Assembly: GCF_024693525.1 (NCBI RefSeq)
Contig: NZ_JAILKR010000137.1
Coordinates: 1 to 6,343, forward strand
Direction of reading: 5' to 3'
Origin: Selenomonas sp.
GTDB taxonomy: Bacteria; Bacillota_C; Negativicutes; Selenomonadales; Selenomonadaceae
Length of the DNA: 6,343 bases
This document shows, piece after piece, positions 1 through 4,767 of the stretch. Below the pieces are notes generated by a model. It was given only the letters and a program-made list of their open reading frames with translations. It did not search any database and was not told where the DNA came from. How positions within the stretch are numbered: position 1 is the stretch's first letter; every line of letters begins with the position of its first letter. Made by a program: the position numbers and the translations under genes.

Positions 1-156
1 ACCACAGCAAAAGCCCAAGGTTTTATCACGCAGGGATAGCACCTCTACATCATGGCCAGCCTCTCTGGCTCCATCAGCAAACGCTGCCACCAACTGTTCT
101 GAATTGCTGTTTTTCCGCAGGCTCGTGGAAATCACTAATACGTTCTTGCTCATCAT
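1..156 (-). CDS. NADPH-dependent FMN reductase / flavodoxin-family protein (partial, 3' end outside window)
   Basis: The visible 52 codons begin MMSKNVLVISTSLRKNSNSE, the first beta strand and phosphate-binding loop of the flavodoxin-like fold (S-x-S-L-R-x-x-S-N type) typical of NADPH-dependent FMN reductases and COG0655 multimeric flavodoxins. The last visible residues, GFCCG, match the start of the cysteine-containing segment that often follows in this group. Such cytoplasmic enzymes bind FMN and reduce flavins, quinones or other small electrophiles; the substrate cannot be told here. Two adjacent ATGs are possible (156 or 153). A Shine-Dalgarno AAGGAGA lies upstream, with GGAG 5 nt from the first and 8 nt from the second, so MSKNVLVIS at 153 is equally plausible. 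The gene starts 20 nt after the stop of the cyclophilin-like gene, so it is probably the last visible member of the same operon. The fold assignment is firm; the exact function is not. Confidence 0.85.
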   Translation of the reverse strand, partial: MMSKNVLVISTSLRKNSNSEQLVAAFADGAREAGHDVEVLSLRDKTLGFCCG

Positions 157-176
157 ACGCTCTCCTTCATACACAA

Positions 177-527
177 TCACTTCTGAAAATTCACTACTGC
201 TTTCCCCGGCCCCAATGATTCGGCCAAGCCTTGGGGATTTTCAATATGCCCCAGCCTGGTATAGCGATATTGGCTGGGAAAATCCTTGTAGAATATCACC
301 ACATAATGACCGGCAAATAGCATAATATCTCCAGCATGAATCTGGCCTATATCTTCATCAGCCGCTGGAAAGCTTTCAGCAAACTGGTAATACTTTTCAT
401 TGCCATTCAGCTCTTCCATTTCCAGGGTCATGGGAAATTTGGCCATGAGTTGTCTGGATGCCGGGTTATCCTCCAAAACTGCCGTATACTCCTGCTGTGA
501 AATATTCAGCTTTATGCGGTTGGTCAC
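177..527 (-). CDS. cyclophilin-like fold protein (small, cytoplasmic)
   Basis: This 116-residue protein matches the small bacterial cyclophilin-like family (Pfam Cyclophil_like-type domain). Recognisable blocks in order are D-N-P-A-S-R (about residues 20-25), the M-E-E-L-N-G-N-E-K-Y-Y segment (about 37-47), the A-G-D-I-M-L-F stretch (about 65-71), and the C-terminal Y-T-R-L-G-H-I-E-N-P-x-G-L-A block (about 89-102). No signal peptide or lipobox is present, unlike some family members, so it is predicted to be cytoplasmic. The start is GTG, chosen because AAAGGGGGG sits 7 nt upstream. The family shares the beta-barrel of cyclophilins, but peptidyl-prolyl isomerase activity should not be assumed, and its biochemical role is unknown to me. 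It lies 72 nt after the MFS exporter and 20 nt before the FMN-reductase-like gene, which suggests co-transcription. Genes of this family are often found beside flavodoxins and flavin reductases (recalled, not searched). Confidence 0.85.
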   Translation of the reverse strand: MTNRIKLNISQQEYTAVLEDNPASRQLMAKFPMTLEMEELNGNEKYYQFAESFPAADEDIGQIHAGDIMLFAGHYVVIFYKDFPSQYRYTRLGHIENPQGLAESLGPGKAVVNFQK

Positions 528-568
528 GGTCTTGCCCCCTTTGTCCTCCCCCCTTTTCCCACTTTAGC

Positions 569-588
569 ACCTGAAGCAAACTTCAAGT
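569..588 (-). other. weak intercistronic stem-loop
   Basis: On the minus strand an 8-bp stem (ACUUGAAG with CUUCAGGU, including one G-U pair) closes a UUUG tetraloop 11 nt after the exporter stop codon. The downstream bases are GCUAAAG rather than a U run, so it does not look like an intrinsic terminator. It could be a minor processing or stability element, or chance. Confidence 0.25.
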
Positions 589-599
589 CAAGGGCTAAT

Positions 600-1781
600 T
601 TATGCCTCTTCGGCCTGTATATGCATACCGGCTGCACGATTCATCACGAAGCACTGCCCCCAGATAACCAAGGCCGCTGCACCGCAAAGCCCCAGTCCAG
701 CCAATACTACAAATTCCGTTCCCCAGCTTTCTATAAACCAGCCGCCAACGGTTGTCCCTAGGACGCAGCCAATATTGGCCGCTGTCAGGAAGAGCCCATT
801 GGCAAAATCCGGAGCCTCGGGAGCTGCTTTGGTTATCCAATACTGGTTTATATTGCCGTTGATGCCACCCAAAATCCCCCACAGAATGACCACTGCTCCC
901 ATAAATGGCCAGGCACTGCCACCGCCAAGCATCCCCCCATACAGCATAGCCGTAACCAAGGGAAATGCCTTAATCACAGGCAGCGGTCGTATGGTCAGAA
1001 GGCTGCCCGCCAGCACGCTGCCGGAGATATTGCAAAGCCCGTAGACCAGGAGCAGAATACTGACCAACGCAGGAGCCACGTTGGAGACCACGGACAAGAA
1101 ATCTGCCATATAGTTAAATACGCCGAAAATCGAGCCGTTCAAAAATATGACCGCCACGATAGATGCCCAAAGTCCCGGCTTTTTCAACACGGACAGCTGG
1201 CTGCCATAGCTCATACGGGCTTGGACAGGCATGGAAGGTATCAGCCATAAAGTGGCCAAGAGCACCAACAGAGTTGCCACAGCGAAAAAGGTCATGGAAG
1301 CAGACAGGGATATCTGTTCCGCCAGGAAATTACTGATGGGCACTCCCGCCACCATACCGGCAGAAACGCCCACATTGATTTTTGCGACCGCTTTTGGTGC
1401 TTCACCGGGTCGTGCCAATGTTGCCGCTACCGAAAAAGCCATGGCACAGTAGACAGGATGGAAAAAGGCAGGTATAACCCTCGCCAATAGCAGCACATAG
1501 AAATCCTCTGCAAAGGCTGCCACCACATTGCACAAGGTAAACAGTCCCAAAATAAAAACCATCACGTGCTTCCGGTTAAATCTGGACATCATAAGTGGCA
1601 TGGTAGGCCCAGCCACCGCTACCCCCAGGGCAAAGAGACTGATAAGCCAGCCTGCCTGCACAATGGTTACATTGTACGCTTCGGCAATATACGGCAAAAT
1701 CCCGATAAAGCCCATCTCCGTGTTCAGTATGCTGAACACCCCCACAGCCATGATGAACAGCAACAAATTCTTGTTTTTCAA
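600..1781 (-). CDS. MFS transporter, AraJ-like (DHA1-type) exporter
   Basis: An inner-membrane major facilitator superfamily protein, 393 residues from the chosen start, with alternating hydrophobic segments consistent with 12 helices. Visible motifs are a motif-A-like loop between helices 2 and 3 (GPTMPLMMSRFNRKH, about residues 58-72) and a motif-C-like antiporter stretch in helix 5 (GVSAGMVAGVPISNF, about 138-152). Both point to the arabinose-efflux-permease-like group (COG2814), usually proton-driven exporters of small molecules. The substrate is not predictable. I chose TTG at 1781 because GGGAG lies 9 nt upstream and the protein then opens with a short charged tail before helix 1. A longer reading from 1838 would begin inside the hairpin at 1805-1832 and add 19 unlikely residues. 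It follows the hydrolase gene by 58 nt and precedes the cyclophilin-like gene by 72 nt, so it probably exports a substrate or product of the LysR-controlled operon (inference). Confidence 0.9.
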   Translation of the reverse strand: MKNKNLLLFIMAVGVFSILNTEMGFIGILPYIAEAYNVTIVQAGWLISLFALGVAVAGPTMPLMMSRFNRKHVMVFILGLFTLCNVVAAFAEDFYVLLLARVIPAFFHPVYCAMAFSVAATLARPGEAPKAVAKINVGVSAGMVAGVPISNFLAEQISLSASMTFFAVATLLVLLATLWLIPSMPVQARMSYGSQLSVLKKPGLWASIVAVIFLNGSIFGVFNYMADFLSVVSNVAPALVSILLLVYGLCNISGSVLAGSLLTIRPLPVIKAFPLVTAMLYGGMLGGGSAWPFMGAVVILWGILGGINGNINQYWITKAAPEAPDFANGLFLTAANIGCVLGTTVGGWFIESWGTEFVVLAGLGLCGAAALVIWGQCFVMNRAAGMHIQAEEA

Positions 1782-1804
1782 AGTAGTACACTCCCTCTTT
1801 GCAA

Positions 1805-1832
1805 ACGAGCCCTCCCCACAGGGAAGGCTCGT
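1805..1832 (-). terminator. GC-rich hairpin between hydrolase and exporter genes (possible attenuator)
   Basis: A 12-bp stem (ACGAGCCUUCCC pairing with GGGAGGGCUCGU on the minus-strand RNA, one G-U wobble) with a UGUG loop begins 7 nt after the hydrolase stop codon. Only UUU, then GCAAAG, follows the stem, so it is a weak intrinsic terminator at best. A partial terminator, or a 3'-protecting hairpin that raises hydrolase mRNA relative to the exporter, fits better. The exporter's Shine-Dalgarno lies just downstream and is not sequestered. Confidence 0.5.
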
Positions 1833-1839
1833 CGGCAAC

Positions 1840-3003
1840 TCACTTTAAGTTTTTATCAAAGAAGTCCACCAGACGGGCAAAGGGAATCTTGTCCATTTGG
1901 TCGTAAAGGTCAACATGGGTAGCCCCAGGTACTACGATTTCTTCCTTTTCTCCCTTTATCCTGGCATAGACATTATCCGAGAAATATTTGGAATGTGCCT
2001 TATCTCCGGTAATCAGCAGCACCGGCGTTTTTCCCAGCTCATCAATATTGCTCATAAGCTTGAAATCAAAGAATCCGTATGGTGTAGTGGAATCCCAGGC
2101 CGAAGTATTGGAATTGATGGCCCGGGGATGATAGGCACGACCCACATAATAGCCATAGAAATCCTGAATGACCGCATTGGCATCGGCAGGCAGTTTATCC
2201 GGGAACATGGTATCAAAGGTTTCCACCTGCCTCTCATTGTTTACCCCCAGCTCATGGGCCCCGCGGATGGATTTGCCCGTCTTGGCTTCTTCATCCCGCA
2301 TTTTGGCGATATGCTGCTTGACCAGTTCCCGCTGCTCGGGGGTATAATAAGCACCGGCATAATGGTCGCTGATGCTTTCGCTCATATCGTACATAGCCGA
2401 AGTGGCCACGGCCTTGATACGGCTGTCGCTGCCCGCAGCGGTAATGGCCATGCCGGACAGACCGCAGATTCCCATGGCCCCCACCTTATCCGGGTCTACA
2501 AATTTCAGATTGGTGACAAAATCCACCGCGGCATGATAGTCTTCTGTGAAGATTTCCGGGGAGCCCATATTACGGCGGCTGCCACTGCTTTCCCCCGTAG
2601 TTGACGGGTCAAAAGCCACCGTCACAAAACCATTCTTCGCCAGTTCCTGAGCGTAAAGTCCGGAGGACTGTTCCTTGACGGCACCAAAGGGGCCCGTGAC
2701 TACCACAGCCTTATACTTTTTGCTGGCGTCAAAGCCCTTGGGCAGATACATATGCCCTGCTACCTCGAAACCATAGCGATTCGTAAACTTTACCATCTTG
2801 GTTTCAATATCCTTGTCCACAGAAAACGTGCGGGTATCGTTTTTCAAGTCACTGATGGAAGAATTCTTCATCTGAGAATTTGCCTGTAACACCTTGGCAG
2901 GTGTTGCTGCCATACTTACAGAAGCTCCCACCACCCCAAAGGACATGATACCTGCCAGTGCAGCCGCCAAAACCATCTTTTTCTTAGTTGCGATCTTCTT
3001 CAT
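1840..3003 (-). CDS. exported alpha/beta hydrolase, dienelactone-hydrolase-like
   Basis: A 387-residue protein with a Sec-type signal peptide: a lysine-rich start (MKKIATKKK), a hydrophobic core to about residue 29, then a VSMA-A-type cleavage region near residues 30-34. It is therefore likely secreted or periplasmic. The mature part has an alpha/beta hydrolase fold: an early strand and oxyanion region (VVVTGPFGA, about 100-108), a nucleophile elbow GICGLSG (about 178-184), an acid in ITGDKAHS (Asp about 334) and a histidine in PGATHVD (His about 363). The elbow resembles the GxCxG of dienelactone hydrolases, which favours Cys180 as nucleophile, though Ser183 is also possible. I prefer ATG at 3003 because AGGA is 7 nt upstream; from the ATG at 3009 the spacing would be only 1 nt. 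It is the first gene of the divergent operon. The substrate is unknown; ester, lactone or acyl-bond hydrolysis is the family expectation. Confidence 0.88.
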   Translation of the reverse strand: MKKIATKKKMVLAAALAGIMSFGVVGASVSMAATPAKVLQANSQMKNSSISDLKNDTRTFSVDKDIETKMVKFTNRYGFEVAGHMYLPKGFDASKKYKAVVVTGPFGAVKEQSSGLYAQELAKNGFVTVAFDPSTTGESSGSRRNMGSPEIFTEDYHAAVDFVTNLKFVDPDKVGAMGICGLSGMAITAAGSDSRIKAVATSAMYDMSESISDHYAGAYYTPEQRELVKQHIAKMRDEEAKTGKSIRGAHELGVNNERQVETFDTMFPDKLPADANAVIQDFYGYYVGRAYHPRAINSNTSAWDSTTPYGFFDFKLMSNIDELGKTPVLLITGDKAHSKYFSDNVYARIKGEKEEIVVPGATHVDLYDQMDKIPFARLVDFFDKNLK

Positions 3004-3048
3004 AGCCATTTCCTTTCTTCAGCCAGTTCGTTGTGTTTCTATGGTTCT

Positions 3049-3078
3049 AGTATACGGGCAGCAGGCTTAAATTACCAA
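3049..3078 (-). promoter_or_regulatory. predicted sigma-70-type promoter for the hydrolase operon
   Basis: On the minus strand, -35 TTGGTA (3073-3078) and -10 TATACT (3049-3054) are separated by 18 bp. The -10 is near consensus and the -35 matches 4 of 6. The start of transcription would fall near 3042, giving a leader of about 40 nt before the hydrolase ATG. The weak -35 suits an activator-dependent promoter. Confidence 0.55.
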
Positions 3079-3099
3079 TACTTATAAAAAATATCAATC

Positions 3100-3120
3100 T
3101 ATGCTTTACAGTAATAGATA
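3100..3120. promoter_or_regulatory. imperfect palindrome, candidate LysR-type operator
   Basis: The sequence has the form TAT-3nt-TTAC-A-GTAA-3nt-ATA, with 7 of 10 positions paired around a centre at 3110. It overlaps the -35 hexamer of the plus-strand regulator gene and is centred about 68 bp upstream of the predicted start of the minus-strand operon. LysR-type regulators classically bind a dyad near -65 of the activated promoter and repress their own gene by overlapping it. The strict T-N11-A pattern is not met symmetrically here, so the assignment is tentative. Confidence 0.4.
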
Positions 3121-3134
3121 AGCAGACTTATAAT
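3105..3134 (+). promoter_or_regulatory. predicted sigma-70-type promoter for the LysR-family gene
   Basis: -35 TTTACA (3105-3110, 5 of 6 to consensus) and -10 TATAAT (3129-3134, perfect) have an 18-bp spacer. Transcription would begin near 3141, giving a leader of about 29 nt that contains the AGAAGGAGA ribosome binding site 8 nt before the ATG at 3170. The -35 lies inside the palindrome at 3100-3120, as expected for autorepression. Confidence 0.6.
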
Positions 3135-3169
3135 ATCCCTAATAAACCTTAACAGAAGGAGAACTAACT

Positions 3170-4057
3170 ATGGAGCTGCGTGTATTGCATTACTTTTTGA
3201 CCGTAGCCAGGGAAGGCAACTTTTCCCGGGCAGCGGAGAAACTGCATCTTTCCCAGCCAACACTTTCACGTCAGATAAAAGATATGGAGGATGAATACGG
3301 CAAGGTGCTGCTTACCCGGGAGCCACGCCGGGTTCTGCTCACCGAAGACGGCGAACTCTTACGCCGCCGGGCTGAGGAAATTCTCTCTCTGGTAGAAAAA
3401 ACCGAAGGGGAACTCTTGAGCAATGACCGGTCAATTTCCGGGGACATCCGCATCGGAGCCGGGGAATCGGAAAACTTCAGCTTGGTCATGCAGGTAGCCA
3501 AGGAAATCCGCAACACTTATCCGGACATCCGCTTCCATATCATCAGCGGCGATGGCGAAACCACCCTGCACCGTCTGAACAGGGGTCTTATCGACTTTGG
3601 CTATGTCTATGGTGATCTTGACCCGGCAAAATATCATCAGCTTCCCCTGCCAGCCCGGGACCGCTGGGGGGTACTTATACATGATCAAGATGAACTTGCC
3701 CAAAAGAAAAGCATTGCGCCCGCTGACCTTTGGAATCGCCCCTTGCTGCTATCCCGGCAGGCCCTCTCCCCCAGTACCCACGGAGATGAACTGCTGGATT
3801 GGCTGGAAAAACCATTGGAAGAACTGACCATTGCTGGCTCCTACACCCTGCTCTACAACGCCTCCCTGCTGGTACGTGAAGGCCTGGGCTGTGCTCTGGC
3901 CTTCGAAAACATCATCAATACAAAAGGGAGTGACATCTGCTGTCGCCCCCTAAAGCCGGAGATTTTTGCCCAGCCATTTATCGCTTGGAAAAAGAATCAG
4001 GTATTTTCTAAAGCCTCGCAGGTGTTTTTGGATGCTCTAAAAAATAGATTTTTGTAA
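3170..4057 (+). CDS. LysR-family transcriptional regulator
   Basis: A 295-residue protein of normal LysR-type length. The N-terminal winged helix-turn-helix is clear: MELRVLHYFLTVAREGNF, then SRAAEKLHLSQPTLSRQI (residues 19-36), the classic LysR recognition region, followed by the wing and the linker helix to about residue 90. The rest, from about residue 91 (SGDIRIGAGE), is the periplasmic-binding-protein-like effector domain that senses a small molecule. The start is well supported by AGGAGA 8 nt upstream. It is transcribed divergently from the hydrolase-exporter operon, with 160 bp between the coding regions and overlapping regulatory elements. It therefore most likely controls that operon in response to a compound the operon handles (inference from layout). 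The inducer cannot be predicted. No convincing terminator follows; the 3' end meets the convergent flavodoxin operon. Confidence 0.95.
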   Translation: MELRVLHYFLTVAREGNFSRAAEKLHLSQPTLSRQIKDMEDEYGKVLLTREPRRVLLTEDGELLRRRAEEILSLVEKTEGELLSNDRSISGDIRIGAGESENFSLVMQVAKEIRNTYPDIRFHIISGDGETTLHRLNRGLIDFGYVYGDLDPAKYHQLPLPARDRWGVLIHDQDELAQKKSIAPADLWNRPLLLSRQALSPSTHGDELLDWLEKPLEELTIAGSYTLLYNASLLVREGLGCALAFENIINTKGSDICCRPLKPEIFAQPFIAWKKNQVFSKASQVFLDALKNRFL

Positions 4058-4245
4058 ATCATCACCTGCACCGGCACCAGATTTTGGAACTGACCGTTTT
4101 TATAATGAGGCGAGACCTGCACGCGGGCCAGCCTTTGCCCTTGGGGCAAACGGCCAAACTCCGGCCGCCTGGTAAAGAGCCAGCCACTAGCAGACAGCAT
4201 GCCTACAGCACCGATACCTCCCATAATAAATGTTCTGCGATTCAT
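3997..4245 (-). pseudogene. N-terminal remnant of a Tat-signal MBL-fold metallo-hydrolase (UlaG-like)
   Basis: An open frame opens with a twin-arginine-type signal, MNRRTFIMGG, plus a hydrophobic core, followed by PEFGRLPQGQRLARVQ, SPHYKNGQFQNL. This is the characteristic N-terminus of exported or membrane-anchored COG2220 MBL-fold hydrolases, which normally exceed 300 residues. Recognisable similarity ends near 4066. After that the frame simply reads antisense through the last codons of the LysR gene to a stop at 3997. The metal-binding HxHxDH region is entirely absent, so no catalytic function is possible. The start at 4245 has GGGG 6 nt upstream and follows the flavodoxin stop by 18 nt; an upstream in-frame ATG at 4257 is less likely. 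The gene probably lost its 3' part by a deletion whose junction lies between 4058 and about 4066. The family assignment is from remembered N-terminal patterns. Confidence 0.65.
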
Positions 4246-4263
4246 CTTTTTCCCCATTATAAA

Positions 4264-4743
4264 TCAGAGCGTCAAACTGTCCACCCATTCTTTCAGCTCA
4301 TCGATTGAAGGACAGCCGTTCAAAATTTTTCCTTCCATAACCGTCGCCCCCGGGCAGCTATCCTGAAGGCCGGCGACGCTCTTGCCGAAGCCACTGCCGC
4401 CGGAAGTGGCAAAAAGAATGATTTTCTTGCCTGACATGTCATAGCCTTCCAAGAAGCTGTTGGTGATATGAGGAGCCACATACCACCAGATGGGGAAGCC
4501 CAGGAAAATCACATCGTAGCCGCCCATGTTCTCCACTTTGCCCGCCACCGCCGGACGGGAGGACGTATCCCGCATCTCCACGCTGCTGCGGGAATTCTTG
4601 TCCTGCCAGTTCAGGTCTTCTTTTGTGTAGGGCACCTCCGGCTTGATCTCGAAAAGATCTGCCCCTGCGGCTTCAGCCAGATTGCAGGCAACCTTGGCCG
4701 TCACACCACTGGCAGAAAAATACGCGACTAATGCTTTGCTCAT
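4264..4743 (-). CDS. flavodoxin (short-chain, Flavodoxin_4-like)
   Basis: A 159-residue FMN protein acting as a cytoplasmic electron carrier or flavin-dependent reductase component. The FMN phosphate loop is visible as FSASGVTAKVA (S10, S12, T15). The isoalloxazine-flanking loop is GFPIWWYVAP (about residues 82-91), with tryptophans and a tyrosine placed to stack on the flavin. A third loop, TSGGSGFGKS, follows at about 113-122. There is no signal peptide and the length is usual for this flavodoxin subgroup. AAGGA lies 6 nt before the ATG. It starts 24 nt after the DXS-like gene, and the MBL-hydrolase remnant follows 18 nt after its stop, so the three form one transcription unit. The redox partner is unknown. 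Flavodoxins can feed electrons to IspG and IspH of the MEP pathway, but that link to the upstream gene is only a possibility. Confidence 0.92.
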   Translation of the reverse strand: MSKALVAYFSASGVTAKVACNLAEAAGADLFEIKPEVPYTKEDLNWQDKNSRSSVEMRDTSSRPAVAGKVENMGGYDVIFLGFPIWWYVAPHITNSFLEGYDMSGKKIILFATSGGSGFGKSVAGLQDSCPGATVMEGKILNGCPSIDELKEWVDSLTL

Positions 4744-4767
4744 AATGGATCCTTCTCCCTTCTACAC

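Noticed and set aside
1782..1838. An N-terminal extension of the exporter beginning at an in-frame start codon at 1838.
   Set aside because: It would be encoded by the intercistronic hairpin, adds a non-membrane segment unlike MFS N-termini, and has no ribosome binding site as good as the one before TTG at 1781.
1897..2604. A 235-codon open frame on the plus strand opposite the hydrolase gene.
   Set aside because: It is a shadow of the well-supported hydrolase reading frame, shows no recognisable domain, and has low-complexity composition typical of antisense frames.
4040..4053. AAAAAT-AG-ATTTTT at the LysR gene end as a bidirectional terminator.
   Set aside because: The stem is entirely A-T with a 2-nt loop, too weak to be stable, and it lies within the last LysR codons.
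4134..4150. Perfect inverted repeat TTTGCCC-TTG-GGGCAAA as a possible terminator for the LysR gene or the flavodoxin operon.
   Set aside because: No T run follows on either strand, and the bases are explained by codons of the conserved GRLPQGQRLA segment of the MBL-hydrolase remnant.
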